A stretch of 64,000 nt of DNA, taken from assembly GCA_937923145.1 (NCBI GenBank), contig CALAJT010000024.1, positions 67,563 through 131,562 on the forward strand, written 5' to 3'. The position numbers and the translations under genes were made by a program. Shown here one piece after another: positions 50,078 to 60,854 of this stretch (positions are counted from its first letter, which is position 1; every line of letters starts with the position of its first letter). This DNA is from an uncultured Rubritalea sp. GTDB lineage: Bacteria; Verrucomicrobiota; Verrucomicrobiia; Verrucomicrobiales; Akkermansiaceae. The notes beneath the pieces were generated by a model. That model was not told the origin of the DNA, searched no databases, and saw nothing but the letters and a program-made list of their open reading frames with translations.

Positions 50078-50926
50078 GTGATTATGAAATTCACCACTTG
50101 TCTTCTAGCTCTGATCTCCACTATTCCACTTCTAAATGGTCAGACTTACAGCCTTGATGAGGAAGACTATTTACCGCCCAAGGGAGTGATTCTAGAGAGA
50201 AAATCTAGTTTCAATCTTGAGAATGGGAGGATGCAAATTAAATCCAAAGACCGTGAAATGAATGGTCAGTTGAAGTCTTTGATGGCTAATCATTCGACAT
50301 TAACTAATATCGGTGATCAAACAATATTGTCGCTAATTATAAAAGACACCTCAATTAGCGAGGCTTCAGTAGATGGAAAAGTATTATCAAAAGAGGAAAA
50401 AGAGCATCCTCTCACTAATGTAGAGATGCTCTATACAAAAACCGAGGGTAAATGGTCTGCGAAAACCAAATACGAAGATTTAGAGCTTACAGAAGAGCAG
50501 AAAGTAAAGATAGAGGAGCGGCTTAAACAACTAAACATTAAAGAGTCTCTATATGGCTATGAGCCTCGTAAAGTAGGTGATATATGGGATATGGAAAAAG
50601 CCTTACTCACGAAAATTGGCGGAGAAGCGAAGTTAGCAAAAGCTAAGGGCGAAATTACCTTTAAAGAAGTAGTCCAAATAGAGGGACATAAATGCGCTAA
50701 ATTACTTTGCAAAATAGATATGGAAGGAATCAAGGATAATACTAATATGAGCCTTAAAGGTGAGGTCACAGTATGGAGGAGCTTAGAATTTTTCACCGAT
50801 GTGAAGTCCAGAGGATCACTAGTAACAATCATTGAACCAGCAGCTAAAAATGCACGCATACAAATTACTGGAAACAGTGTTGTAAGTGAGGATGTGACTA
50901 TTAAGCAATCAGTGCTGAGTAAATAA
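50078..50926 (+). CDS. secreted protein of unknown function
   Basis: Signal peptide MKFTTCLLALISTIPLLNGQ; no recognised domain. Confidence 0.6.
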   Translation: MIMKFTTCLLALISTIPLLNGQTYSLDEEDYLPPKGVILERKSSFNLENGRMQIKSKDREMNGQLKSLMANHSTLTNIGDQTILSLIIKDTSISEASVDGKVLSKEEKEHPLTNVEMLYTKTEGKWSAKTKYEDLELTEEQKVKIEERLKQLNIKESLYGYEPRKVGDIWDMEKALLTKIGGEAKLAKAKGEITFKEVVQIEGHKCAKLLCKIDMEGIKDNTNMSLKGEVTVWRSLEFFTDVKSRGSLVTIIEPAAKNARIQITGNSVVSEDVTIKQSVLSK

Positions 50927-50985
50927 CGCCTGTTAAAAGTGATTAAAACTTCTCATTTCTCACAATACAGTTTACCCCAATACCT

Positions 50986-51921
50986 ATGAATCACATCTCC
51001 ACATTCCTCAAGGGCTTTGCCATGGGTGTTGCTAATGTCATCCCTGGAGTCTCAGGCGGTACTATCGCTTTCGTCACAGGAATTTACGAACGTCTGATCA
51101 ATTCTATAAAGTCATTCGACGGCACAGCATTGAAGCTAATCATTGGCAGAAATTTCAAAGAATTGTGGAAGTATGTTGATGGTAATTTCTTACTAGCCCT
51201 CATGCTAGGAGTGGTCGTAAGTATCGTTTCTGTAGCTAAAGTCTTAGGAGTAGTTCTCCAGAATGATGTTTATAAAATTTACGTCTCAGCGCTCTTCTTC
51301 GGACTCATACTAGCCTCGGTCTGGTCAGTTTATAAAATGGTTAAAAAATGGTCGTTCGCTGCTATCATAGGACTTCTGATAGGTTGCGCTATAGCCGTAG
51401 CTCTAGCCTTCATGCCCCAAGCTCAAGAGAGCAAGAGCATCGCCTACCTCCTCATTTGTGGAGTAGTAGCAATGTGTAGTATGATCATACCTGGTGTCTC
51501 AGGATCGTTTGTGCTTCTCCTCATGGGAAACTACAAGCTCATCATGATTGACTCTGTAAACGCCTTGCGAAGGGGAGAAATGGAAGCCCTCAGCGTCCTC
51601 ATCCCCGTTGGTGTAGGAGCTGTCGCTGGCATGGCTATTCTCTCACGAGTGCTTAGCTGGCTCTTCAAGCGTTTCCATGACATAGCCGTAGCATCCATTA
51701 CTGGCTTCGTAGCAGGTTCTCTGCTCACCATCTGGCCTTGGAAAAAAGAAGTCGTAGAGACCTTCACTAGTGGCGATAAGATCAAAGAAAAAGTGATCGA
51801 CTACGATCGCTACCTACCAGCTATGGACAATCAGTTCTGGGTGGCCGTTGGCATCATGCTCATAGGTGTAGCTCTTATGATCGCAGTGGAAGTCATGGGG
51901 AGCAAAAAGAAAGATTCATAA
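50986..51921 (+). CDS. DUF368 family membrane protein (PopT-type polyprenyl-phosphate transporter)
   Basis: LKGFAMGVANVIPGVSGGTIAFVTGIYERLI; MIIPGVSGSFVLLLMGNY. Confidence 0.9.
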   Translation: MNHISTFLKGFAMGVANVIPGVSGGTIAFVTGIYERLINSIKSFDGTALKLIIGRNFKELWKYVDGNFLLALMLGVVVSIVSVAKVLGVVLQNDVYKIYVSALFFGLILASVWSVYKMVKKWSFAAIIGLLIGCAIAVALAFMPQAQESKSIAYLLICGVVAMCSMIIPGVSGSFVLLLMGNYKLIMIDSVNALRRGEMEALSVLIPVGVGAVAGMAILSRVLSWLFKRFHDIAVASITGFVAGSLLTIWPWKKEVVETFTSGDKIKEKVIDYDRYLPAMDNQFWVAVGIMLIGVALMIAVEVMGSKKKDS

Positions 51922-52839
51922 GTTCGTAAGAATTAAATCGATGACCTTTTGCACCTGAGTTTCTGGATTCATTGCGATAGGCTTGATCCACTGCTCTTTC
52001 TGAAACCACGTCCGCTGGCGTTTTGCATACTGACAGGTTGCAAAGAAAATTAATTCCTGACAGCGCTCCTGGGTGATTTCGCCATCAATATAGTCGATAA
52101 TATCCCTGACTCCAATGGCTTTAATACTGGTCTTAGAGAAGTTATTCTTCTCATGAACAGCTCGCACTTCATTAATAGCACCATGCTTAATCATGAGCTC
52201 AGTCCTGAGACCTATCCTTTCTCGGAGTAAACCACGATCCCAGTCTAACAGAAAGCCTCTCAGATGTTTCTCCATCTCCAGCGAACTTTGCTTCCAGTCA
52301 GTCTTAAGTTTTGACATAGGCTCTCCAGAGAGGATACAGATTTCTAAAGCTCGTATTACATAGCGCCTATTTTTAAGATTAGTATCAGCTGCGCCGATTG
52401 GATCTAGCTGCACTAGTTTCTTAATCTGTGCTTCAGCTGTTAGAGTTTCTAGGTAAGCCCTAAGAGTATCATCGCCAGCTGGGACAGGGGATACTCCGTG
52501 GGTGAGAAATTTTAGATACATACCAGAACCTCCGACAATGATGGGAACTTTCCCTCGCGACTGAATCTCAGCAATAGTAGGCTTAGCAATATCCAAGAAT
52601 TTATGAGCATCAAAATCCTCACTTGGCTGGAGAATACCGAATAAATGATGTGGAGCTTTAGCCAGCTCGTCAGCCGATGGAGCCGCTGTTATGGTATCTA
52701 GATCTTGATACACTTGGTAAGCATCACCATTTACAATTTCCCCACCGATCGCATTTGCAAGTGCTATGGATACTCCTGTCTTCCCTGTAGCCGTAGAGCC
52801 ACAGATATAGATAGGTCGTAATGATCCAGTTGTTTGCAC
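51916..52839 (-). CDS. miaA: tRNA dimethylallyltransferase
   Basis: ICGSTATGKTGVSIALANAIGGEIVNGDAYQVYQDLDTITAAPS; CQYAKRQRTWF. Confidence 0.95.
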   Translation of the reverse strand: MQTTGSLRPIYICGSTATGKTGVSIALANAIGGEIVNGDAYQVYQDLDTITAAPSADELAKAPHHLFGILQPSEDFDAHKFLDIAKPTIAEIQSRGKVPIIVGGSGMYLKFLTHGVSPVPAGDDTLRAYLETLTAEAQIKKLVQLDPIGAADTNLKNRRYVIRALEICILSGEPMSKLKTDWKQSSLEMEKHLRGFLLDWDRGLLRERIGLRTELMIKHGAINEVRAVHEKNNFSKTSIKAIGVRDIIDYIDGEITQERCQELIFFATCQYAKRQRTWFQKEQWIKPIAMNPETQVQKVIDLILTNL

Positions 52840-52856
52840 AGCACTACCCTTAAAGA

Positions 52857-53645
52857 CTATCGCTCCAGAAAGAAATCAGAAAAATTACGATCCAGCTGAT
52901 TATTCAGCGATTCAGAATTACCATCTAGAAGTTTTGCTAGATGTTGAGCAATGGATGGTAAATTAGCTGGATGATTTAGCTTATCTTCACTCAGTGGATG
53001 AGTGATCACATGATCTGGAGGCAACATATCAGGAGCATCTGTTTCTACTAATAATCGATCAAGGGGAATAGCTCTATAGACTTCTTGCTGTTTTACTTTT
53101 TTCTCCTGCAGATAATATCCAGAGAAAGAAAAGTAAGCACCACGCTCGATCAACTCAGACAGCAATTCTTTAGAACCATTATAAGAATGCAATAGAAACC
53201 CACGCTTTGGAAACGTGTGACTCCTAAGTAACTCCATAAACCATTCCCAAGCTTTTAAGACATGAATAGACAAAGGAGCATTCAGCTTATTAGCTAATTC
53301 CAACTGGAATAAAAACGCATCCTCCTGAGCGACTTTATCAGGATTATCCATCCACCTATCCAAACCACATTCGCCAATGCAGGGGAGAGGGGATTGAGTA
53401 ACCAAATGAGTTAGAGCATCTTTCCAACTACTCTCTTGAAAGGGCGTCTTCCATGGATGTAGTCCATAAGAGGGAATCACTAAATCAGGATATTTTAAGC
53501 TCAGCTTCTGCACTGCTATCCAGTCTTCTGAAGAAGTCCCATTCACGACACATCGCTGTATCTTCTGCGAACGCATATCACTTACAATAGTTTCTACTTC
53601 TCCAAATCGAGAGTCCTGAAGATGGAGGTGAGCATCATTCATCAC
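52857..53645 (-). CDS. TatD-family metal-dependent hydrolase
   Basis: NDAHLHLQD; PCIGECGLDR; PLSIHVLKAW; LLVETDAP. Confidence 0.88.
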   Translation of the reverse strand: MMNDAHLHLQDSRFGEVETIVSDMRSQKIQRCVVNGTSSEDWIAVQKLSLKYPDLVIPSYGLHPWKTPFQESSWKDALTHLVTQSPLPCIGECGLDRWMDNPDKVAQEDAFLFQLELANKLNAPLSIHVLKAWEWFMELLRSHTFPKRGFLLHSYNGSKELLSELIERGAYFSFSGYYLQEKKVKQQEVYRAIPLDRLLVETDAPDMLPPDHVITHPLSEDKLNHPANLPSIAQHLAKLLDGNSESLNNQLDRNFSDFFLER

Positions 53646-53646
53646 T

Positions 53647-54396
53647 TTATTCTCCAGAGCTGATGATATTACCTTTACGATACAGATCTTTGTTAGAAGC
53701 TTGAAACTCTGCCTTCAACCTTACTTTAAATTTCGAGAGGTCGACTAATTCCCAGTTGAGAAAAGTCCAGTTGCCATCGACTCCATCGTGGCTGATGCCT
53801 AGTAGAAGATGCACCGCGTCATCGTGGATCTTCATGGTGCGGGTCTTTGGCTCGAAGTAAAATGTGCGTAGACTGGAGGCTCGGGATTTGTTCTCGAAGA
53901 GCTTTGGGTCGAGGTAGAAGACGGTTTTAGTGGCTATATGCTCAATTCGCATATCAGGGTAGCCTGATCTCTGAGCTTTGCCTTTGGTGTTTTTAGGAAT
54001 GGAGCAGGATAAGTCAGGGTGGGCATCTAGCTTTATGAGTAGCAAGTCTTCGAAATAGCGAGAGGCTTCATTGATACGGCGCAGTTTTTTGATAGGGGAG
54101 TCTGCTCGATTTAGCGCAACAATACTTTCCTTAATTCCCATTTGAATCGCTGCCAAAGCCGTCTGATGAGCCACTTTCTCTTTATCAAAAGGAACGACCT
54201 CATGGCCTGTAGAACTCTTCACTACCTGAGAAAATAAGAAGCTCCTAATTCCTAAATCTTCTGCAAGTAACTGCTTCACTAATGCATCATCTGTAGTTGC
54301 TGCTCTTGGCTCATCTACCTTCTGGGCTTTTGCTGAGAGAGTAGCGATCGATAATATGGAGCTCCATATTAATGTATTGATGGGGCTTAAGTTCAT
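53647..54396 (-). CDS. secreted protein of unknown function
   Basis: Signal peptide; no recognised domain. Confidence 0.55.
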   Translation of the reverse strand: MNLSPINTLIWSSILSIATLSAKAQKVDEPRAATTDDALVKQLLAEDLGIRSFLFSQVVKSSTGHEVVPFDKEKVAHQTALAAIQMGIKESIVALNRADSPIKKLRRINEASRYFEDLLLIKLDAHPDLSCSIPKNTKGKAQRSGYPDMRIEHIATKTVFYLDPKLFENKSRASSLRTFYFEPKTRTMKIHDDAVHLLLGISHDGVDGNWTFLNWELVDLSKFKVRLKAEFQASNKDLYRKGNIISSGE

Positions 54397-54536
54397 AATT
54401 TAGATCCTCGGGTACTAACTCATTAGGGTCAAGGATGTAGATTTTTCTTACATAATAGATAAATGTTACAAAATAATTGTGAACACCTAGTTGTTATGAT
54501 ACTAATGTCACAACAACAGAACAACAAATATAAATT

Positions 54537-57110
54537 ATGGCAATGAATAAAATGACAATTAAGCTACAAGAAGCTTTGCAGGCAGCGCAACAGACTGCCA
54601 CACGATCATCTCACCCAGAGTTGAAGTCTGTCCACGTTTTACTGGAGCTTTTACAGCAAGAAGGTGGTATAGTAGTACCTATTTTAGAGAAATCAGGTGT
54701 CAATATGACCCAGTTGAAGGCGAAGATTGCTGGAGAGCTTGCGGCTATCCCAGTAGTGAAGGGCTCAGCGGGTGAGCCTCAGATAAGCTACGGACTCAAG
54801 TCCACGCTTGATGCTGCCGATAAGGCTCGTGAATCCCTAGGTGATGAATATCTAAGTGTAGAACATTTTCTACTAGGCTCACTCGATGACAATGGACCAG
54901 GAGGAAAGCTACTCACTGAAAGTGGAGTGACGAAAGAGAATCTCAACGATGCTCTTAAAAAAGTGCGTGGTAATCAGAAGGTGACAGATGAAGACCCAGA
55001 AGGAAAATATCAAACCCTTGAAAAATACGGACAAGATCTAACAGCACGAGCTAGAGCGGGTAAAATAGACCCAGTGATAGGTCGTGACGATGAAATCCGC
55101 CGTGTGCTTCAGGTGCTTAGCAGAAGAACCAAGAACAATCCAGTGCTGATCGGCGAGCCAGGTGTGGGTAAGACTGCGATTGCAGAGGGACTAGCTCGAC
55201 GTATCGTCAGTGGCGATGTTCCTGAGTCTATGAAAGGCAAGCGCCTGATCTCTATGGACATCGGTAGCATGATCGCGGGTGCTAAATACCGTGGTGAGTT
55301 TGAGGATCGCCTGAAAGCGTTCTTGAAAGAAATTTCTGAGAGCGATGGCGAAATCATCCTCTTCATCGACGAACTTCACACCATCGTAGGTGCAGGAGCG
55401 AGTGAGGGAGCTATGGATGCTTCTAATCTCCTCAAGCCTAAACTAGCAAGAGGGGAACTCAGAACTATCGGAGCGACTACGCTTGATGAATACCGCAAAT
55501 ACATCGAAAAAGATGCTGCTCTAGAGCGACGTTTCCAACCTGTAAAAGTAGATGAGCCTAGTGTGGAAGATACCATCGCAATCCTCCGTGGTTTAAAAGA
55601 TCGCTACGAGGTGCACCATGGTGTGCGCATTAAAGACAGTGCGCTAGTAGCAGCCGCTACTCTCAGTGATCGCTATATTTCAGATCGTTTCCTACCGGAT
55701 AAGGCAGTAGACTTGATGGATGAGGCTGCATCTCGTCTAAAGATAGAGCTAGATTCTAAACCAACAGAGATCGACCAGAAAGACCGTCAGCTCATGCAGT
55801 TAGAGATGGAGCGTCAGGCTTTAGAAAAGGAAGACGACTCTGCTAGCGAGAATCGTCTGGCTAAAGTGAATGAGGAAATGGCGAACTTGAAAGAGGATCT
55901 GTCAGGTATCATGGCGCAGTGGAAGAATGAAAAGGAAGTGATCGATATCACCAGAGAGGCACAAGAGCAGATAGATCAGCTCCGTACTGAAATCGAACAA
56001 GCCAAGCGAATCGGAGATCTTTCACGAGCATCTGAAATCACCTACGGGCAAATCCCAGAAGCAGAGAAGAATCTAACAGAAGCGCAGGCAAAGCTAACGC
56101 AACTACAGCAATCTGGAAGCATCTTGAAAGAAGAAGTGTCTGAGGAAGACATTGCCACCGTAGTAGCAAGCTGGACTGCAATCCCTGTAAGTCGACTCCA
56201 AGAAGGTGAGCGCTCTAAGCTGGTGAAGATGGAAGGTCGACTCGGCAAACGAGTGATCGGTCAGCGTCAAGCGATAGAAGCGGTTTCTAATGCAGTTCGC
56301 CGTGCTCGTGCTGGTCTCCAAGACGAGGATCGCCCTATCGGTTCGTTCCTTTTCCTAGGACCTACAGGTGTGGGTAAGACAGAGCTTTCTAAAGCACTAG
56401 CAGAATTCATGTTTGACGACGAAAACGCTATGGTGCGCATAGACATGTCAGAATACATGGAGAAGCACAGTGTTTCTCGCCTGATCGGAGCACCTCCAGG
56501 CTACGTGGGGTATGACGAAGGTGGTCAGCTCAGCGAGCACGTTCGCCGGAAGCCATACTCAGTAGTTCTCTTTGATGAGATCGAAAAGGCTCACCCAGAC
56601 GTCTTCAACGTCCTTCTCCAGGTCCTCGATGATGGTCGCATCACCGATGGGCAGGGGAGAACCGTGGACTTCAGAAACACCGTGCTCATCATGACCTCAA
56701 ACATCGGATCACAGTTCATCATGGAAGAAACCAATGCAGAGCAACGCGAAGCAAAAGTTAACGAAGCGCTTAAAGGGCACTTCAGACCTGAGTTCCTCAA
56801 CCGTATCGACGAGACAGTAATATTCGACCGACTTGATAAGGACGAGCTAGGAGAAATAATCAATATCCAGATCGACCGAGTTGCCAGCCGTTTGAAAAAG
56901 CAAGGACTCACTCTAGAGCTCAGCGACGACGCCAGAGACTACATCGCCACCCAAGGCTACGACCCAGCCTACGGAGCAAGACCTCTCAAGCGTGCGATTC
57001 AGAAGTATCTGTTAGATAAGCTCAGCCTCGATATTCTCGATGGTAAGTTTAGCGAAGGGGATACTGTGAAAGCTGATTTTACTGATGGGGAAGTGGTTTT
57101 TAGTAAATAA
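54537..57110 (+). CDS. clpB: ATP-dependent chaperone ClpB
   Basis: Two AAA+ modules: [15 protein letters not shown] and [19 protein letters not shown]; middle coiled coil; [11 protein letters not shown]. Confidence 0.97.
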   Translation: MAMNKMTIKLQEALQAAQQTATRSSHPELKSVHVLLELLQQEGGIVVPILEKSGVNMTQLKAKIAGELAAIPVVKGSAGEPQISYGLKSTLDAADKARESLGDEYLSVEHFLLGSLDDNGPGGKLLTESGVTKENLNDALKKVRGNQKVTDEDPEGKYQTLEKYGQDLTARARAGKIDPVIGRDDEIRRVLQVLSRRTKNNPVLIGEPGVGKTAIAEGLARRIVSGDVPESMKGKRLISMDIGSMIAGAKYRGEFEDRLKAFLKEISESDGEIILFIDELHTIVGAGASEGAMDASNLLKPKLARGELRTIGATTLDEYRKYIEKDAALERRFQPVKVDEPSVEDTIAILRGLKDRYEVHHGVRIKDSALVAAATLSDRYISDRFLPDKAVDLMDEAASRLKIELDSKPTEIDQKDRQLMQLEMERQALEKEDDSASENRLAKVNEEMANLKEDLSGIMAQWKNEKEVIDITREAQEQIDQLRTEIEQAKRIGDLSRASEITYGQIPEAEKNLTEAQAKLTQLQQSGSILKEEVSEEDIATVVASWTAIPVSRLQEGERSKLVKMEGRLGKRVIGQRQAIEAVSNAVRRARAGLQDEDRPIGSFLFLGPTGVGKTELSKALAEFMFDDENAMVRIDMSEYMEKHSVSRLIGAPPGYVGYDEGGQLSEHVRRKPYSVVLFDEIEKAHPDVFNVLLQVLDDGRITDGQGRTVDFRNTVLIMTSNIGSQFIMEETNAEQREAKVNEALKGHFRPEFLNRIDETVIFDRLDKDELGEIINIQIDRVASRLKKQGLTLELSDDARDYIATQGYDPAYGARPLKRAIQKYLLDKLSLDILDGKFSEGDTVKADFTDGEVVFSK

Positions 57111-57184
57111 GTAAATAGAAATTAGAAGGCGGCTCTAACAGAAATGTTGGAGTCGTTTTTTTATATTTATTTTAAGACATAAAA

Positions 57185-57214
57185 AAGCGGCTCCGTCGTT
57201 AGACAGAACCGCTT
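57185..57214 (-). terminator. terminator-like hairpin downstream of rplL
   Basis: AAGCGG..GTC-GTTA-GAC..CCGCTT preceded by A-run on plus strand (U-run on minus). Confidence 0.7.
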
Positions 57215-57244
57215 CGCAAAATATTTGCTTAGTGTAAGGTTGTA

Positions 57245-57616
57245 CTACTTGAGTTCAACTTTAGCACCTGCATCTTCGAGAGCTTTCTTAGCTTCTTCTG
57301 CAGCTTCCTTAGGAAGACCTTCTGCAACAGCAACTGGAGCGCTTTCAACGAGCTTCTTAGCGTCTGCAAGACCGAGGCCTGATGCAACACCGCGAACAGC
57401 TTTAATTACTGCAATCTTATTACCACCTGCTTCAGCAAGGATAACGTCGAATTCAGTCTTCTCTTCAGCAGCTTCTCCGCCACCAGCAGGGCCAGCAACA
57501 GCTACAGCAGCAGCAGCAGATACGCCCCATGCTTCTTCAAGATTTGATACGAGCTCAGCGGCTTCGATGATTGTTAGTTTGCCGAGTTCCTCAGCGATTT
57601 TAGCTAGATCAGCCAT
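57245..57616 (-). CDS. rplL: 50S ribosomal protein L7/L12
   Basis: [44 protein letters not shown]. Confidence 0.97.
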   Translation of the reverse strand: MADLAKIAEELGKLTIIEAAELVSNLEEAWGVSAAAAVAVAGPAGGGEAAEEKTEFDVILAEAGGNKIAVIKAVRGVASGLGLADAKKLVESAPVAVAEGLPKEAAEEAKKALEDAGAKVELK

Positions 57617-57770
57617 AATGTATTATTTTCTATTTGTTTTGTGTTTAGGTTTCGTCGCACCCAGGGCATCTGGGTTATTTCAGAGTTTCAGCCGAATTTC
57701 CGACGAGGAGCCAATGTTGGTTATCAAGCGGCTAGAGTTACCTCAAGCCGCCATCTTATCAGATTTGTTA

Positions 57771-58277
57771 TTACTCTTCTTCGTCTGAAGAAGCATCACT
57801 TGAACTATTGCCGAATTTCTCGTTGATCGCACGGAGGATACTTGTTCCTGGCTCGTTGATGACAGAGAGAAGCTTGGCAAGAAGCTCGTCGCGTGATGGT
57901 AGTGAAGCGAGGACTTCGATCTTAGCTGCGTCGATGACTTCTCCGTCAAGGATACCGATTTTGATCTTTACGTCTTTAGCTTTCTTCGCGAAGTCTTTGA
58001 TAGACTTAGCAGCTGCGGTTACTTCGCCTTCGCCTGTGACGAATGCAGTTTGACCGATGAGTTCTGAGCTGATGTCAGGAAGACCTGCTTCCGAGAGGGC
58101 TGCTCTCATGTAGGTGTTCTTAGCAACGTGTACTTCAGATCCGCCTTCACGGAGTTGGTCACGGAGATCAGAGAACTGAGGCACTGTGACGCCTGTGTAG
58201 TCCATTACTAGGACGAATGGTGAGCCGTTTACTCTAGTGAGTAGCTCGTCGATGATGATTTTCTTATCAGGATTCAT
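57771..58277 (-). CDS. rplJ: 50S ribosomal protein L10
   Basis: MNPDKKIIIDELLTRVNGSPFVLVMDYTGVTVPQFSDLRDQLRE. Confidence 0.94.
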   Translation of the reverse strand: MNPDKKIIIDELLTRVNGSPFVLVMDYTGVTVPQFSDLRDQLREGGSEVHVAKNTYMRAALSEAGLPDISSELIGQTAFVTGEGEVTAAAKSIKDFAKKAKDVKIKIGILDGEVIDAAKIEVLASLPSRDELLAKLLSVINEPGTSILRAINEKFGNSSSDASSDEEE

Positions 58278-58306
58278 TGTAGTGTTCCTTTCTTAAAATG
58301 TTTATA

Positions 58307-59002
58307 TTAGATAGCGAAGAGTGATGCCTCAAGCTTGATGCCTGGGTTCATGCACGATGCGATAGTAACTGCTTCTATGTAGTTACCTTTAGCTGATGCT
58401 GGCTTAGCTTTTACGACTGACTCAAGAAGAGCCTTTGCGTTTTCGATGATTTTTGCTTCGTCGAATGATGCTTTACCGATACCTGCTGCGATTACGCCGT
58501 TCTTATCAACCTTGTAGTTGATGCTACCAGCTTTTACCTTGTCGATAGCTGCTGCTACGTCGTCAGTAACTGTGCCAGTCTTAGGGTTAGGCATGAGACC
58601 ACGTGGTCCTAGAACACGAGCGATCTTACGAACGTCAGACATAGCGTCTGGTGTAGCAATAGCTACGTCAAAGTCAGTGTAACCGTCTTGAACCTTTTTG
58701 ATGAGTTCTGCGAGACCTACTTCGTTAGCGCCTGCTGCTTCTGCTGCCTTAGCTGCATCACCACCTGCGAATACGATTACCTTTACGTCTTTACCAGTTC
58801 CGTGTGGAAGTGACACTGAGCCACGAACCATCTGGTCTGATTTACGAGGGTCGATACCCATGCTGAATGAAAGAGTGACTGTTGGGTCAAACTTTGGAGC
58901 TGGGAACTTCTTGAGAGTCCCGACAGCTTCGTCGATGCCGTATGTCTTAGTGCGGTCCACTAATTCTGCGGCTTTGTTGTAACGTTTACTACGTTTTGCC
59001 AT
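58307..59002 (-). CDS. rplA: 50S ribosomal protein L1
   Basis: KRYNKAAELVDRTKTYGIDEAVGTLKKFPAPKFDPTVTLSFSMGIDPRKSDQMVRGSVSLPHGTGK. Confidence 0.97.
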   Translation of the reverse strand: MAKRSKRYNKAAELVDRTKTYGIDEAVGTLKKFPAPKFDPTVTLSFSMGIDPRKSDQMVRGSVSLPHGTGKDVKVIVFAGGDAAKAAEAAGANEVGLAELIKKVQDGYTDFDVAIATPDAMSDVRKIARVLGPRGLMPNPKTGTVTDDVAAAIDKVKAGSINYKVDKNGVIAAGIGKASFDEAKIIENAKALLESVVKAKPASAKGNYIEAVTIASCMNPGIKLEASLFAI

Positions 59003-59145
59003 AATGTTGTTGTTTGTTTTTGTAGCAGTAAAGCGAGCTGATAATTCCGCAACTCTCCTGCAATATTAGTTAATAAATCCACCATTTCTAGCGGAGTGGA
59101 GTGCGGTGATATGGGTGAAATGACTCTAGGTCAAGGATTTTCGGG

Positions 59146-59604
59146 ATGTTTATGGGTAATATTGTTTTTGTAGGCGGTAAAAAAATTAAGTTTGAGCGCT
59201 TTAAAAATTTAGAAGCCTTAAATGCTAAAGCTGCTCGCAAATTTAACCCTATCGGAAATGCTGAACTTACAGCTACTCTAGAGCTTTTAGTGCGCATAGA
59301 AGACAGGACTCTCATCGATAGTTATTATAGTAAGGCAAGGGTCAAATTCGATGAAAACTCGGTGCAAGAAATAGATTTAAGAGGCTTGGTAGAAGGCTTG
59401 GATTGCTCAGAAACGGGTATCTCTACGCAAGAATATGGTAACCAATGGAGCAAAAATGCTGTGACCGCTATTCTTGAGATGCCCAGTGTGGTGACATCTA
59501 GGGAGGTGAATTATTTAATTAATCTCAATCATGAGGATTTTGGAAAAATAAATTTAGGTGAGATGATTTCCTTTCCGATAGATTGCAAATTAGTAGGGAA
59601 TTAA
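59146..59604 (+). CDS. protein of unknown function
   Basis: 152-aa ORF with normal coding appearance; no recognised domain. Confidence 0.5.
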   Translation: MFMGNIVFVGGKKIKFERFKNLEALNAKAARKFNPIGNAELTATLELLVRIEDRTLIDSYYSKARVKFDENSVQEIDLRGLVEGLDCSETGISTQEYGNQWSKNAVTAILEMPSVVTSREVNYLINLNHEDFGKINLGEMISFPIDCKLVGN

Positions 59605-59656
59605 AAGAGAGTTAATAGGGAATTAGTTCTAGTCGGACTAAATTTAATCACAAAAA

Positions 59657-59688
59657 AAAGGGACGCGGTATATACCACGTCCCTTTTA
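59657..59688. terminator. Rho-independent (bidirectional) terminator
   Basis: AAAAGGGACGcGGTATATACCaCGTCCCTTTT. Confidence 0.85.
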
Positions 59689-59711
59689 TATATTGTTTTC
59701 GCAAAGTCAGA

Positions 59712-59816
59712 TTATGACTTATAACGAAGGCGTTTCTTGTGACGATTCGCCTTCATGCGCTTTTTGCGTTTGTGCTTATTGATTTTGCTCTTACGCTTTT
59801 TCTTTAAGTTTGCCAT
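59712..59816 (-). CDS. AURKAIP1/COX24-domain mini-protein (34 aa, putative ribosome-associated)
   Basis: MANLKKKRKSKINKHKRKKRMKANRHKKRLRYKS; not in supplied ORF track because of length; precedes a terminator. Confidence 0.75.
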   Translation of the reverse strand: MANLKKKRKSKINKHKRKKRMKANRHKKRLRYKS

Positions 59817-59865
59817 GATGGTTTAGTTGTTTGCGGTTAGATTATATTGGTTTTTGGAAGTTGTT

Positions 59866-60741
59866 CTAGTGAACGAGTTTGTTAAGCGGATACTCGATGA
59901 TTCCTTCGGCGCCAAGTTCCTTTAGTGTAGGAATGATTTGACGGGCTACAGATTCTTCAATCACTGTCTCAACTGCTACCCATCCTTCTTCAGCAAGCTG
60001 AGAAATAGTAGGTCTGCGGAGGGATGGTAGTGCTTCTAGCACTTTTGACAAGTTTATTTCTGGTAAGTTCATTTTTAGACCTACTTTATCACGTGCTTCG
60101 AGTGCTGCCTTGAGCATCAGAACCATGCGATCCATCTTGTCTTTTTTCCACTCATCCTTGTAAGCTTCCTTACCAGAGTAGAAGTGTGGGAACGATGTGA
60201 GGAGCGTGTCGACGATGCGTAGATTGTTCGCGCGTATTGAACTGCCAGTTTCAGTTACGTCTACTATAGCGTCTACAAGGTCAGGGACCTTTACTTCAGT
60301 TGCTCCCCATGAAAATTCGATTTCAGCTTTGACGCCTTTTTCTTCAAGATAGCGTTCAGTGATTCCTACTCCTTCAGTGGCGATGCGCTTACCTTCGAGG
60401 TCGTGAACAGTTTTGATAGGTGAGTTTTCAGGGACTACGAGTACCCATTTGGTAGGGCGGACGGTGGCGCGTGAGTATTGCAGCTCAGCTAAATCTTCTA
60501 GGCTCGCACGGTTTTCGTAAGCCCAGTCGAGACCTGTAATGCCGCAGTCGATGAATCCGTTGTCAATGTAGCGCGCGATTTCTTGCGCACGAATTAGGTA
60601 GATATCGAGTTCATTATCATCAGATGATGGTCTGAGTCCACGGTCAGACGTGTAGACATTATAGCCTGCTTTTTCGAGTAACTTAATCGTTGGCTCTTGT
60701 AGTGAGCCCTTTGGTAGAGCGATTTTGAGTGATTTTGACAT
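59866..60741 (-). CDS. hisG: ATP phosphoribosyltransferase
   Basis: LKIALPKGSLQEPTIKLLEKAGY...DCGITGLDWAYEN...DAIVDVTETGSSIRANNLRIVD. Confidence 0.95.
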   Translation of the reverse strand: MSKSLKIALPKGSLQEPTIKLLEKAGYNVYTSDRGLRPSSDDNELDIYLIRAQEIARYIDNGFIDCGITGLDWAYENRASLEDLAELQYSRATVRPTKWVLVVPENSPIKTVHDLEGKRIATEGVGITERYLEEKGVKAEIEFSWGATEVKVPDLVDAIVDVTETGSSIRANNLRIVDTLLTSFPHFYSGKEAYKDEWKKDKMDRMVLMLKAALEARDKVGLKMNLPEINLSKVLEALPSLRRPTISQLAEEGWVAVETVIEESVARQIIPTLKELGAEGIIEYPLNKLVH

Positions 60742-60854
60742 AATGAATATGTGGCGGAGGGACGGGCTTATGAGGGTGCAGCCTCGTAATATCAAGGCAT
60801 TTTTTAAGTTTTTCTAGGTTAGAGTTTAGACTAGTGGTGATACTAGTCGCTTGA

